A DNA stretch of 64,000 nt from Flavobacterium sp. 1355 (GCF_017833415.1 NZ_JAFICC010000007.1:186001-250000); one strand, 5' to 3'. Positions 27,800-37,504 are shown, counted from the stretch's first letter. Notes: generated by a model not told the origin, from the sequence alone. Made by a program: numbers and translations.

Positions 27800-28951
27800 C
27801 TATAAAGCATTTTTCCGCTGCGCCTTCCACCATCTTTCTGGCAATTCCTGATTGCAAGCGAGCAAATATTCGTCATAAGAACATGGTAATAACGTATTTC
27901 TTTTCAATTTATTGTGACCATTAGATTCGTAAGGAATTTCTATCCACCAACGTTCTGTCTTGTCACTTTTATAAAATATCAATTCTTCATCTTCAAGCGG
28001 CACAATATACTTCAGATAATTTGTTCTGCTCCCAAAAGGATACTCTTTTGAACGGTAATGGTACCCTTCTATAAAATACCACACTATCTGAGCAATTATT
28101 ACCGATTCCTGAGCTGTACTATTATGATTAAAAATTCCAAAAGAAGAAACCTTATCACTAATACCCGCGTATCTTGCCAGGGAACAAATCTCTTTTCCGT
28201 TAAAACCATTTGGCTCAAAAGAAATATTATTTCCTGAATCTGAAGACTTTACAGAATTCAAATCAATACTAACCAAATCAGCATCTCTAAAAACCGGTTC
28301 TGCCAAAGAAATTTTATTTGAAATTTCCCCTAAACGGTATGCATCAAAAAACAGTTTTTCAATTAAATCAATTTCTTCCTGAGAATTGTAATAGGTCTGA
28401 TATCCTATATTACAATAGTTAAAAAGATTATTTGGTTCATCAATTATAATCTTAGTAAGGTAAGAACTTGCCGAAACTGTTTCATTTTCCTTACCAAAAT
28501 CAAATTTGTTATCTACAGAAATCATGTTTACCATTTGCTCTAAATCGTCATATGCACGATATAAAGCATAAGTCAAATCCTGTGAACCTCCCAGAACTAT
28601 CGGAATGACTTTATTTTTGATTAAAGCAGCTGTTACCTTTTTTAATGCAAAATAAGTATCCTCAACCGAATCGCCTGCAAGTATATCTCCCAAATCAGCA
28701 ATTGAGGCATCCCAATTACCCGGAAACATACCATAAATTTTTTTACGGACTGCGTTCAGGTTTACTTCATTAACTATATTAATATTTCTACGATCTTCTA
28801 AAACACCAACTATTGCAATATTAATTTTATTAATATCCGGAAACTGATCCTGAGTATGAAAAGCTACTTTACTTCCCAATTCCTGTGAAGACAAAGAACT
28901 AATGAATTTTAAAATTTCATTGTTAATCGGTTCTAGAAAATCAAATTCCAT
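27800..28951 (-). CDS. Arginase/ureohydrolase-fold protein lacking metal-ligand residues
   Basis: 383 residues with the arginase fold usually labelled formimidoylglutamase or arginase in Flavobacteria. At the three metal-binding motifs: GGDH is GGSQ (121-124), DAHxD is DNKFD (147-151), and the SxDxDxxDP motif reads SIDLNSVKSSD. Thus both histidine ligands and one aspartate position are replaced, while the other aspartates remain. This argues against a normal two-manganese centre. It starts 2 nt after topA and precedes gldK, an arrangement that suggests cotranscription with topA. Confidence 0.8.
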   Translation of the reverse strand: MEFDFLEPINNEILKFISSLSSQELGSKVAFHTQDQFPDINKINIAIVGVLEDRRNINIVNEVNLNAVRKKIYGMFPGNWDASIADLGDILAGDSVEDTYFALKKVTAALIKNKVIPIVLGGSQDLTYALYRAYDDLEQMVNMISVDNKFDFGKENETVSASSYLTKIIIDEPNNLFNYCNIGYQTYYNSQEEIDLIEKLFFDAYRLGEISNKISLAEPVFRDADLVSIDLNSVKSSDSGNNISFEPNGFNGKEICSLARYAGISDKVSSFGIFNHNSTAQESVIIAQIVWYFIEGYHYRSKEYPFGSRTNYLKYIVPLEDEELIFYKSDKTERWWIEIPYESNGHNKLKRNTLLPCSYDEYLLACNQELPERWWKAQRKNAL

Positions 28952-28953
28952 TT

Positions 28954-31485
28954 TTATTTCTTTTTAGCTGCTGTTTTTTTTGCCGGAGCTTTCTTAGCTG
29001 TTGCTTTTTTTGCCGTTGTTGCTTTTTTAGCCGGAGCCTTCTTCGCCGGAGCTTTTGCAGCAATCATTTCCTGAACCTGGTCAAGAGTTAATTTTGTTGC
29101 ATCAACATCTTTACTAAGCTCAATTTTAATTTTTCCTTTAAGAATTACCGAACGTCCCCAACGTGCTTTTTCAACAACAATCCCTTCTTCTTCCCAATTG
29201 TGAAGAACTTTATCTATATTTTTCTGCAATTTATCTTCAATCAGTTCTTCAACATCAGCCTGTGATAAATTATCAAAATTGTATTTTTTACTTACGTTTA
29301 CAAAAAGACCGTTCCATTTAATAAAAGGGCCAAAACGTCCTACACCTTTTTGAACACCTTCTCCTTTATAAACAGCAATTGGCGCATCTGCAAGTTCTTT
29401 TTCGTCAATTAACTCCTGAGCTCTTTCTTTTGACACTCCCAAAGGATCTTCTCCTCTTGGCAAAGAAATAAAAACACTTCCGTGACGTACATAAGGACCA
29501 TAACGACCATTATTTACTTCAACTTCTTCTCCTTTATAATCGCCTAAACTCTTAGGAAGCAAAAATAAATTTAATGCATCTTCAAGTGTAATATTTCCAA
29601 TGTTCTGATCTGCCATCAAACTGGCAAATTTTTTATCCTCATCATCAGCTTCTCCAATCTGAGCCATTGGCCCAAATTTTCCTAAACGAACAGAAACCTG
29701 CCTTCCGTCTGCATCTTTTCCTAAAATTCTTTCTCCGCTTTCACGTTCTGCGTTAGCTTCAACTTCTTTTACATTCGGGTGGAATTTATTGTAGAATTCC
29801 TGCATCATAGTTGCCCAGTCAATATTTCCTTCGGCAATCTCATCGAAATCCTGTTCTACTTTTGCAGTAAAATTATAATCAAGTATGTTTCCGAAATTCT
29901 TAACAAGGAAATCTGTAACGATAGTTCCGATATCTGTTGGTACTAATTTCCCCTTATCAGAACCTGTATTTTCTTTTAGTTGCTTCTCTCCTACTTTACT
30001 GTTTTGCAAAGTGAGTTGCGTATAATTACGCTCATGCCCTTCGAGAGTTCCTTTCTCAACATAGTTTCTGTTGATGATAGTTGAAATAGTTGGTGCGTAT
30101 GTAGATGGACGTCCGATTCCTAATTCTTCTAATTTTTTCACCAAAGAAGCTTCTGTATAACGTGCAGGAGGTCTCGAATATCTTTCGGTTGCAGTAATAT
30201 AATTATTTGCTAGCTTTTCATTTACTTTTAATGCAGGAAGCATTCCTTCTTGTTCTTCTTCATCTTCGTCATGACCCTCTAAGTAGACTTTCAGAAAACC
30301 TTCAAAAAGTAGAACCTCTCCAGATGCAGTAAAAATTTCATCGTGATTATTGGCTTCAATTTTTACGTTTGTTCTTTCTAATTGTGCATCACTCATTTGA
30401 GACGCCAAAGTTCTTTTCCAGATCAAATCATATAAACGGGCCTGATCGCGGTCAATATTTACCGAATGACGAGACATATCTGTCGGACGAATCGCTTCGT
30501 GAGCTTCTTGCGCTCCTTTACTTTTAGTCGCAAAAGTTCTTGGCTTAGAAAACTCTTTTCCGTATGATTTTATGATTTCAGCTTCTGCAGCATCCATAGC
30601 ATCTTTAGAAAGATTGACACTATCAGTTCTCATATAAGTTATAAGTCCTGCTTCGTACAAACGTTGTGCAAGCTGCATTGTGATTCCAACCGGCAAATAC
30701 AATTTTCTCGCCGCTTCCTGTTGTAAGGTCGAGGTTGTAAAAGGTGCAGCTGGTGATTTTTTGGTAGGTTTAGTTTCTAAATCTGCTACGCTATATAAAG
30801 AACCTATATTTTGTTTTAAGAAATCTTCGGCTTCTTTTTTTGTATTAAAGTTTTTTGGCAGTTTTGCTTTAAAAGCTTTTCCGGCTTCATTTACAAATTC
30901 TGCTACAACAGAGTAACTTGCAACTGCGTTAAAATTTTGGATTTCACGCTCTCTTTCAACAATAAGACGTACAGAGACAGATTGCACACGGCCGGCAGAT
31001 AAGCCGCCTTTAATTTTTCTCCATAAAACAGGAGACAATTCATAACCTACCAAACGGTCCAAAACACGACGCGCCTGTTGTGCATTTACTAAGTTATAAT
31101 CAATTTCTCTTGGATTTTCGATTGCTTTAAGAATCGCTGATTTGGTAATCTCGTGAAAAACAATTCTTTTGGTTTTTTTAATATCAAGTTTTAATTCTTC
31201 CGCCAAGTGCCATGAAATAGCTTCTCCTTCGCGGTCCTCATCACTTGCCAACCAAACTGTTTCAGCATTTTTAGATAGTGTTTTAAGCTTACTTACTAAG
31301 GCTTTTTTATCAGGAGAAACTTCATACTTAGGTTTAAATCCATTCTCTACATCAACTCCTATTTCTTTTGATGGTAAGTCGGCTATGTGTCCATAACTAG
31401 ACTCTACCTGAAAATCGCTCCCTAGAAATTTCTCGATCGTTTTCGCCTTTGCAGGTGATTCCACTATTACTAAATTCTTTGCCAT
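28954..31485 (-). CDS. topA: DNA topoisomerase I (type IA) with Lys/Ala-rich tail
   Basis: 843 residues from the ATG at 31485, which starts MAKNLVIVESPAKAKTI, the conserved TOPRIM start; in-frame codons to 31506 overlap the promoter and are excluded. The catalytic tyrosine lies in GLITYMRTDSVNLS. The C-terminus has several topoisomerase C-terminal repeats instead of zinc ribbons and ends in a tail rich in Lys and Ala (KAPAKKA-type repeats), likely DNA-binding like histone H1. It relaxes negative supercoils. Followed by the arginase-like gene at a 2-nt gap. Confidence 0.96.
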   Translation of the reverse strand: MAKNLVIVESPAKAKTIEKFLGSDFQVESSYGHIADLPSKEIGVDVENGFKPKYEVSPDKKALVSKLKTLSKNAETVWLASDEDREGEAISWHLAEELKLDIKKTKRIVFHEITKSAILKAIENPREIDYNLVNAQQARRVLDRLVGYELSPVLWRKIKGGLSAGRVQSVSVRLIVEREREIQNFNAVASYSVVAEFVNEAGKAFKAKLPKNFNTKKEAEDFLKQNIGSLYSVADLETKPTKKSPAAPFTTSTLQQEAARKLYLPVGITMQLAQRLYEAGLITYMRTDSVNLSKDAMDAAEAEIIKSYGKEFSKPRTFATKSKGAQEAHEAIRPTDMSRHSVNIDRDQARLYDLIWKRTLASQMSDAQLERTNVKIEANNHDEIFTASGEVLLFEGFLKVYLEGHDEDEEEQEGMLPALKVNEKLANNYITATERYSRPPARYTEASLVKKLEELGIGRPSTYAPTISTIINRNYVEKGTLEGHERNYTQLTLQNSKVGEKQLKENTGSDKGKLVPTDIGTIVTDFLVKNFGNILDYNFTAKVEQDFDEIAEGNIDWATMMQEFYNKFHPNVKEVEANAERESGERILGKDADGRQVSVRLGKFGPMAQIGEADDEDKKFASLMADQNIGNITLEDALNLFLLPKSLGDYKGEEVEVNNGRYGPYVRHGSVFISLPRGEDPLGVSKERAQELIDEKELADAPIAVYKGEGVQKGVGRFGPFIKWNGLFVNVSKKYNFDNLSQADVEELIEDKLQKNIDKVLHNWEEEGIVVEKARWGRSVILKGKIKIELSKDVDATKLTLDQVQEMIAAKAPAKKAPAKKATTAKKATAKKAPAKKTAAKKK

Positions 31486-31503
31486 TGCTCTATTTTTCTG
31501 CAA

Positions 31504-31532
31504 CAAAAGTATTTATTTTTTTTAAATATCAA
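31504..31532 (-). promoter_or_regulatory. Promoter of topA
   Basis: On the minus strand TTG (31532-31530), an 18-nt spacer, then TACTTTTG (31511-31504) match the Bacteroidetes primary-sigma consensus. The start codon at 31485 lies 18 nt downstream, supporting that start over the one at 31506. Confidence 0.65.
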
Positions 31533-31761
31533 CCTTGCTTATTCATTTTTGAGGTATTTTAATAATATGTTTCCAAAAATTACAGATTTATCTGTAAACA
31601 TCTCGATTATATATATAGGTATAACTTTTAATGGTTTATGGCATAGAAATGTGCTTTCGTTTTAAAAATTATAATTCTAATTTACACTCATATCATTCCA
31701 TAATCTAATCTGAACTATCCTGATAGCTATATTAAATTTTGTTAATTCTTTATCTGACATC

Positions 31762-31793
31762 TTGTCATATTTATAGGTTTTGCGTTATCTTTG
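31762..31793 (+). promoter_or_regulatory. Promoter of miaB
   Basis: TTG (31762-31764), a 21-nt spacer and TATCTTTG (31786-31793) match the Bacteroidetes TTG-N17-23-TAnnTTTG promoter. The miaB ATG follows 17 nt later. The rest of the ~325-bp topA-miaB spacer shows nothing else. Confidence 0.7.
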
Positions 31794-31810
31794 CACTTTG
31801 AAATTTTACA

Positions 31811-33256
31811 ATGGAAAAGATTATTGAAGAAAGCAAGCAGGGCGAAAGTCTTGTTTTGGAAAATAAACCTGAGAATACTAAAAAACTTTTTATAGAAAGT
31901 TACGGCTGTGCGATGAATTTTTCGGACAGTGAAGTCGTAGCTTCCATTTTATCTGACGGAGGTTATAATACAACTTCGGTTTTAGAAGAAGCAGATTTGG
32001 TTTTGGTAAACACTTGCTCTATTAGAGATAAGGCAGAACAAACTATTCGTAAACGTCTTGAGAAATATAATGCTGTAAAGCGTATTAATCCAAAAATGAA
32101 AGTTGGCGTTTTGGGCTGTATGGCCGAGCGTTTAAAAAGTCAGTTTTTGGAAGAAGAAAAAATAGTAGACCTGGTTGTTGGACCGGATGCTTATAAAGAT
32201 TTACCAAATCTATTATCTGAAGTTGAAGAAGGACGTGACGCTATTAATGTAATTTTATCGAAAGAAGAAACATACGGAGATATTTCGCCGGTGCGTTTGA
32301 TGAGTAACGGAATCACGGCTTTGGTTTCAATAACCCGCGGATGCGATAATATGTGTACGTTTTGCGTTGTCCCTTTTACACGAGGACGCGAGCGCAGCCG
32401 TGAACCTCAAAGTATCATGAAGGAAATTCAGGATTTGTGGGACAAAGGTTTTAAAGAAATTACTCTTTTGGGTCAGAATGTTGACAGTTATCTTTGGTAC
32501 GGCGGCGGTTTGAAAAAAGATTTTGTCAATGCTTCTGAAATGCAGAAAGCAACTGCAGTAGATTTTGACCAATTACTTGAAATGGTTGCTGTTGGTTTTC
32601 CAAAAATGCGTATCAGATTCTCGACTTCTAATCCGCAGGATATGCACGAAAGCATTTTGCATGTGATAGCAAAATATCCAAATATCTGTAAACATATTCA
32701 CTTGCCGGTTCAATCTGGAAGTAACAGAATTTTAAAAGAAATGAATCGTCTTCATACTCGTGAAGAATATATGGCTTTAATTGATAAAATCAGATCAATT
32801 GTTCCGGATGCTTCAATTTCGCAGGATATGATTGCCGGTTTCCCAACTGAAACAGAGCAAGATCACCAAGATACTATGAGCCTGATGGAATATGTCAAAT
32901 ATAACTTTGGTTATATGTATTCATATTCTGAACGTCCGGGAACTTTGGCAGGAAGAAAAATGAAAGATGATGTTGATGAAGAAACAAAAGCCAGAAGATT
33001 GCAGGAAATTGTTGATTTACAGCAAAAACATGCTTGGTTTAGAAGTGAAGAGTTTGTTGGAAAAACAGTTGAAGTTTTGGTAGAAAAGGTTTCTAAGAAA
33101 TCGACAGCAGAATTCTCAGGAAGAAACTCTCAAAGCATCACAGTAGTTTTCCCAAAAGAAAACTACAAAATTGGAGATTTCGTAAACGTAAAAATTACAA
33201 GCTGCACCAGCGGAACTCTTAAGGGTGAAGCTGTTGGGTTAAGTAACATGAATTAA
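31811..33256 (+). CDS. miaB: tRNA-2-methylthio-N6-dimethylallyladenosine synthase MiaB
   Basis: 481 residues. N-terminal UPF0004 domain with three cluster cysteines C33, C69 and C103 (YGCAMN, NTCSIRDKA, LGCMAER), a radical-SAM domain with RGCDNMCTFCVVPF and a C-terminal TRAM domain. It adds a methylthio group to i6A37 of tRNAs reading UNN codons using SAM and two Fe-S clusters. It starts a plus-strand block and is followed by the GxxExxY element. Confidence 0.96.
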   Translation: MEKIIEESKQGESLVLENKPENTKKLFIESYGCAMNFSDSEVVASILSDGGYNTTSVLEEADLVLVNTCSIRDKAEQTIRKRLEKYNAVKRINPKMKVGVLGCMAERLKSQFLEEEKIVDLVVGPDAYKDLPNLLSEVEEGRDAINVILSKEETYGDISPVRLMSNGITALVSITRGCDNMCTFCVVPFTRGRERSREPQSIMKEIQDLWDKGFKEITLLGQNVDSYLWYGGGLKKDFVNASEMQKATAVDFDQLLEMVAVGFPKMRIRFSTSNPQDMHESILHVIAKYPNICKHIHLPVQSGSNRILKEMNRLHTREEYMALIDKIRSIVPDASISQDMIAGFPTETEQDHQDTMSLMEYVKYNFGYMYSYSERPGTLAGRKMKDDVDEETKARRLQEIVDLQQKHAWFRSEEFVGKTVEVLVEKVSKKSTAEFSGRNSQSITVVFPKENYKIGDFVNVKITSCTSGTLKGEAVGLSNMN

Positions 33257-33315
33257 AATTGTTTGCCACGAATTTCACGAATCTACACTAATTTTCTTAC
33301 TTTATTTTAATTCTA

Positions 33316-33323
33316 TAAGTTTG
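33316..33323 (+). promoter_or_regulatory. Candidate -7 box of the GxxExxY gene
   Basis: TAAGTTTG matches TAnnTTTG 15 nt upstream of the start codon. It lies inside the inverted-repeat element, so the element would carry its own promoter. Confidence 0.4.
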
Positions 33324-33338
33324 CATTAAAAACAAAAT

Positions 33339-33710
33339 ATGGAATTATATCGAAAAGAGGAATATTATAAAATAGTTGGAATTTGTATGGAAGTACATAG
33401 AATACTTGGTGGCGGGCTTCTTGAAATTGTTTATAAAGATGCGCTGGAATATGAATTTAGGAAACATAATATTCCTTTTGAACGAGAAAAAGAATACGAT
33501 ATTCAATACAAAGATATTGTGCTGGCACATAAATTCTATGCTGATTTTGTAGTTTATGACGAAATTATTTTAGAAATAAAGGCATCAAAAGAAATAATTG
33601 ACGAACATACTGCCCAAACAATAAATTATTTAAAACTGGCAGATAGTGATTTAGGAATTATTGTTAACTTTAATAAAAAGGCATTACAACATAAAAGAGT
33701 TATTCATTAA
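33339..33710 (+). CDS. GxxExxY protein
   Basis: 123 residues. The family motif GxxExxY is present as GGLLEIVYKDALEYEF (GLLEIVY), followed by the PD-(D/E)xK-like nuclease-fold core: YADFVVYDEIILEIKAS, which has the D...E.K arrangement of a restriction-like fold. Function is unproven; nuclease activity is inferred from the fold. It stands alone between miaB and the sigma-54 activator, inside a pair of inverted repeats, and has its own promoter box. It looks like recent insertion cargo. Confidence 0.85.
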   Translation: MELYRKEEYYKIVGICMEVHRILGGGLLEIVYKDALEYEFRKHNIPFEREKEYDIQYKDIVLAHKFYADFVVYDEIILEIKASKEIIDEHTAQTINYLKLADSDLGIIVNFNKKALQHKRVIH

Positions 33711-33845
33711 CCCGATTTCAAAAATTTGTGAAAATTCGTGAAATTCGTGGCGAACGATAAAAATATAAGCCAAAGTTTAAAAGTTAAAGGCCAAGTGTAA
33801 AAACCTGAAACCTGAAAACGAATAAAAACTTGAAACAAAAAACAA

Positions 33846-35105
33846 ATGGAAACAGTTCAAGCAATAAAACAACGATTTGAGATTATTGGGAATGATCCGA
33901 AATTAAATCGCGCCATAGAAAAAGCCATTCAGGTTGCTCCTACTGATATTTCGGTAATGGTAACTGGAGAAAGTGGTGTTGGTAAAGAAAATATTCCGAG
34001 AATTATACATTCACTTTCGCACAGAAAGCATGGAAAATATATTGCGGTAAACTGTGGGGCAATTCCGGAAGGAACTATTGACAGTGAGCTTTTTGGACAC
34101 GAAAAAGGTGCTTTTACAGGTGCAACAAGTACACGTGAAGGTTATTTTGAAGTAGCCGACGGCGGAACTATTTTTCTGGATGAAGTTGGTGAATTACCTC
34201 TAACAACTCAGGTTAGATTACTGCGTGTTTTAGAAAACGGAGAATTTATAAAAGTAGGTTCATCTCAGGTTCAAAAAACCAATGTGAGAATTGTGGCTGC
34301 AACAAATGTGAACTTATTCAACGCAATCGAAAAAGGGAAATTTCGTGAGGACTTATATTACCGTCTGACGACTGTTGAAATTACTTTACCCCCTTTGCGA
34401 GAAAGAAATGAAGATATTCATTTATTGTTCAGAAAATTTGTGGCCGATTTTGCGCACAAATATAAAATGCCTCCGTTAAAACTGGATGATAACGCTGTTC
34501 AGGTTTTACAAAAATTCAGATGGAACGGAAATATCCGTCAGTTGCGAAATGTGGCAGAACAAATTTCGGTTTTAGAAACCAATCGCGATATATCTGTTGC
34601 AACCTTACAATCTTATTTGCCGACAGAAGGAACAAATTTACCTTCTGTAATTAGTGATAAGAAAAAAGAAAGTGATTTTAGTACCGAAAGAGATATTTTG
34701 TATAAAGTACTTTTTGATATGAAAAGCGATTTGAATGATTTGAAAAAACTTACTTTAGAATTAATGAAAAACGGTTCGTCAAAAGTACAGGACATCAATC
34801 CAAATCTTATACAAAAAATATACGGGTCACAGGAAAATGACAGCGAAATTGATTTTGAAGAGGAACCAAGAACAGCAGTTATGACACCTGCTACACGCGA
34901 AGACAATTATCATATTCAGGATGATAACAATTATCTTGACGCCGAAACAATTGAAGAAGAAGAAATTCTGCGTCTGGAACAAAAAGAAATCGAAATGATT
35001 AAGAAATCATTAGAAAAAAATAAAGGAAAAAGAAAAGCAGCGGCTGATGAACTCGGAATCTCTGAACGAACCTTGTACCGAAAAATCAAACAATTCGATT
35101 TATAA
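33846..35105 (+). CDS. Sigma-54-dependent transcriptional activator without receiver domain
   Basis: 419 residues. AAA+ domain with Walker A GESGVGKE (41-48), the sigma-54-contacting loop GAFTGA (88-93), Walker B TIFLDEVGEL and sensor II-like RWNGNIRQLRN. The C-terminus has a Fis-type HTH (KRKAAADELGISERTLYRKI). There is no N-terminal receiver or GAF domain, so control is by another route. A charged ~110-residue linker separates the two domains. It precedes lptE by about 90 nt and is usually found in this neighbourhood in Flavobacteria. Confidence 0.92.
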   Translation: METVQAIKQRFEIIGNDPKLNRAIEKAIQVAPTDISVMVTGESGVGKENIPRIIHSLSHRKHGKYIAVNCGAIPEGTIDSELFGHEKGAFTGATSTREGYFEVADGGTIFLDEVGELPLTTQVRLLRVLENGEFIKVGSSQVQKTNVRIVAATNVNLFNAIEKGKFREDLYYRLTTVEITLPPLRERNEDIHLLFRKFVADFAHKYKMPPLKLDDNAVQVLQKFRWNGNIRQLRNVAEQISVLETNRDISVATLQSYLPTEGTNLPSVISDKKKESDFSTERDILYKVLFDMKSDLNDLKKLTLELMKNGSSKVQDINPNLIQKIYGSQENDSEIDFEEEPRTAVMTPATREDNYHIQDDNNYLDAETIEEEEILRLEQKEIEMIKKSLEKNKGKRKAAADELGISERTLYRKIKQFDL

Positions 35106-35198
35106 AATAATTAAATTACAAGTTTAAAATTAAAAGCTCCAATTGCTATATTTGAGCACAATCGGAATTTAAACATTGGAATTTTTCTAATAAACATT

Positions 35199-35702
35199 AT
35201 GAAAAAAATATATTCTTTATTCGCTTTTATCAGTCTTTTCATGCTAAGTGGCTGTTCGGTTTACAACTTTACCGGAACAGGAAAAATTGATGCCAACACT
35301 TTTCAGGTAAACTTTTTTCAGAATAATGCTGATTTAATTGAACCGGGAATTGACAGAGATTTTACTTTGGCTTTGCAGGATTTAATCCAAAATCAAACTA
35401 ATCTAAACTTAGTAAGCAATGGCGGTGATTTAACTTATGAAGGAGAAATTGTTGATTACAGAATTACACCAATGACCGCAACTGCAGATCAGCAGGCTGC
35501 ACAAAACCGTTTAACGATTCGTGTCAATGTACGTTTTACAAATAAGAAGAAGGAGACTGATGATTTTGAGAGAACATTTGAATTCTACAAAGATTATGAT
35601 GGTGGCCAACAGCTTGTAGGTTCTGCTTTGACTGCTGCTATTAAAGAAATTTACGACCGAATCACGCAGGATATTTTTAACGAGTCATTAGCTAAATGGT
35701 AA
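35199..35702 (+). CDS. lptE: LptE-family LPS-assembly lipoprotein
   Basis: 167 residues. Lipoprotein signal with the lipobox cysteine in LSGCSVYNF; the pattern FTGTGKI and the beta-rich remainder with NRLTIRVNVRFTNKK fit LptE of Bacteroidetes. LptE plugs the LptD outer-membrane pore for lipopolysaccharide insertion. TATATTTG at 35147-35154 may be its -7 box. It precedes the acidic TPR protein and secG. Confidence 0.85.
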   Translation: MKKIYSLFAFISLFMLSGCSVYNFTGTGKIDANTFQVNFFQNNADLIEPGIDRDFTLALQDLIQNQTNLNLVSNGGDLTYEGEIVDYRITPMTATADQQAAQNRLTIRVNVRFTNKKKETDDFERTFEFYKDYDGGQQLVGSALTAAIKEIYDRITQDIFNESLAKW

Positions 35703-35761
35703 TTTTGGCTTACTGTTAAAACACGATTAAACAATTACAAATTCACGATTAAACAAAAAAA

Positions 35762-37159
35762 ATGAATGTAACCGATTATACATACCTAATAAATAAACCC
35801 GATGCTATTACTGAAAAGCAGACGGAAGCATTAGGAAATGTTTTGAATGAATTTCCATATTTTCAAAGTGCACGTGCATTACGATTAAAAGGGCTTCACA
35901 ATCAAAATAGTTTTAAGTATAATTATGCCTTAAAGGTTGCTGCCGCACATACTGCAGACCGTTCTGTATTATTTGATTTTATAACTGCTGAAACATATAC
36001 CGCTATTCAAAGCGAATATTATGATCAGAAAATCAAAGATCTATTAAATATAACTGTTTTTGAAAGTGAAATTGTTCTACCGGAAATTAGTAAAGTTCCC
36101 GAAATAAGAATTGATCCTATTGAACAATCTATTTTATCTTCTATAAGAGAAGCTACAACAGTTGTTTTTGAAGAACAAAAGAAACCTGAAGAAAATACTA
36201 CAGCATCTGCTATTGAGCAAACAGTCTCAGAACCAGAACCTGTAAAAGAAGAAATACCTTTAGTAACTGAAGAGCCTGCAAAAACTGAAGAAATAAACAT
36301 AGATTCTTTTGTCGAAAAAACTGATGTAACTCCTACAGAAGAAATACTCCCAATTGTTGAAGAGGAAGTAAGTATCGAAGATATCACTATTGACTCTTTT
36401 GTTGAGCAGCCTGCATTGACTGTTGCAAAAGAAGAAGAGCCAGTGGTTATCGAAGAGGCAAACAAAACCTCTGAGATACGTATTGATCCTATCGAAGAAT
36501 CTGTATATAATTCTATCAAACAAGCTACAACTGTAATTTTTGAAAAGCCGGAAACAATTGAGAAAACAAGTAATATTGAGGAATCAATTGTCAATGAAGA
36601 ATCAATTATTAATGAGGAGCCAACGGAACCCGAAATACCGGAAACTGTAAAAATTGCAGAGGAACATCTGGAAATAGGAAAACCTCTTGATTTTTCTATA
36701 AACGAAAAACACTCATTTCAGGAATGGCTGCAGTTATCCAGAACAGAACCAATTGACAGGTCAAAAGATGTTTTGGAAGAAAAAGATGAAATTACACAAG
36801 AAACGAATACAATTGTTGAGCCGGCTGTAGAACCTGTTTTGCAAGTAAAAGAAGAAGAGGCGTTTGACCCAAAAAGAAAAAAGGCAGAAATCATCGATAA
36901 ATTTATAGAAACAAACCCGAAAATTTCGCCAATAAAACCTTCCGGAACTTCTCCTATGGTACAATTAAGCATTAATAATGAGGATAATTCTTACTTAATG
37001 ACAGAGACTTTGGCGAGGGTATATTTAGAACAAAAGAAGTACACAAAGGCGATACAGGCATATGAAATATTAATTTTGAAATATCCAGAAAAAATTAGTT
37101 TCTTTGCAGACCGCATATCGGATATAAAGATTTTACAACAAAATAACATCAATAATTAA
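35762..37159 (+). CDS. Acidic TPR-domain protein of the lptE-secG neighbourhood
   Basis: 465 residues. Residues 1-100 are a globular N-terminal domain. Residues 114-340 are very Glu-rich and contain internal repeats: a module RIDPIExSxxxSIxxATTVxFE at 114-137 and again at 238-261, and a DSFVE motif at 181 and 211. The C-terminus (about 415-465) is a TPR-like unit (ARVYLEQKKYTKAIQAYEIL). No signal peptide or membrane helix. The gene sits between lptE and secG in the same direction with a 3-nt gap to secG. Function unknown; a scaffold role is a guess. Confidence 0.8.
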   Translation: MNVTDYTYLINKPDAITEKQTEALGNVLNEFPYFQSARALRLKGLHNQNSFKYNYALKVAAAHTADRSVLFDFITAETYTAIQSEYYDQKIKDLLNITVFESEIVLPEISKVPEIRIDPIEQSILSSIREATTVVFEEQKKPEENTTASAIEQTVSEPEPVKEEIPLVTEEPAKTEEINIDSFVEKTDVTPTEEILPIVEEEVSIEDITIDSFVEQPALTVAKEEEPVVIEEANKTSEIRIDPIEESVYNSIKQATTVIFEKPETIEKTSNIEESIVNEESIINEEPTEPEIPETVKIAEEHLEIGKPLDFSINEKHSFQEWLQLSRTEPIDRSKDVLEEKDEITQETNTIVEPAVEPVLQVKEEEAFDPKRKKAEIIDKFIETNPKISPIKPSGTSPMVQLSINNEDNSYLMTETLARVYLEQKKYTKAIQAYEILILKYPEKISFFADRISDIKILQQNNINN

Positions 37160-37162
37160 ACA

Positions 37163-37504
37163 ATGAGCACATTTTCAATTTTTTTAGTTTTAATCACAAT
37201 AGTTTGCTTTCTATTGATCGTAGTAATTATGGTACAGAACCCTAAAGGAGGCGGATTGTCTTCTACAATTAGCGGAACTCAAATGTTGGGTGGAGTACAA
37301 AAAACAACTGACTTTTTAGATAAAAGTACTTGGACACTTGCTACTATTCTGATTGCTTTGATCTTGCTTTCAAGCTTAAGCTTTACAGGATCATTAAGTG
37401 ATACTGACTCTAAACTTATTGAAAAAACTGAAGCTCCTGCAACTAATACACCTGCGGCTCCTGCACAAGGAACTCCTGCTCCGGCAGCACCTGCAGCAAA
37501 ATAA
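37163..37504 (+). CDS. secG: Preprotein translocase subunit SecG
   Basis: 113 residues with two transmembrane helices. The conserved MVQNPKGGGLSST segment and the following GGVQKTTDFLDKSTW fit SecG. It stabilises SecYE and helps SecA-driven export. The C-terminus after the second helix is a short Ala/Pro-rich tail. It is 3 nt downstream of the TPR gene and ends at a terminator. Confidence 0.93.
   Translation: MSTFSIFLVLITIVCFLLIVVIMVQNPKGGGLSSTISGTQMLGGVQKTTDFLDKSTWTLATILIALILLSSLSFTGSLSDTDSKLIEKTEAPATNTPAAPAQGTPAPAAPAAK

Larger units (their letters stand above)
33262..33754. mobile_element. Inverted-repeat element carrying a GxxExxY gene
   Basis: The left end TTTGCCACGAATTTCACGAA continues to 33295, and the right end (33721-33754), read in reverse complement, is TTCGCCACGAATTTCACGAA and onward; the ~34-nt ends are about 90% identical. 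Each end is built from a repeated CACGAATT-like unit. The ends enclose one gene and its promoter. A second copy of the same ends at 39687-39815 encloses only about 70 bp. No target-site duplication or transposase is visible, so this may be a non-autonomous or REP-like unit. Confidence 0.6.

Noticed and set aside
27800..28951. Active formimidoylglutamase
   Set aside because: Metal-binding histidines are replaced and no histidine-degradation genes are adjacent.
33262..33754. CRISPR array
   Set aside because: Only two inverted, not direct, copies of the repeat; no regular spacers. No CRISPR or cas genes seen anywhere in the window.
36025..36972. Minus-strand ORFs opposite the acidic TPR protein
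   Set aside because: Serine/phenylalanine-rich shadows of a Glu-rich coding sequence.
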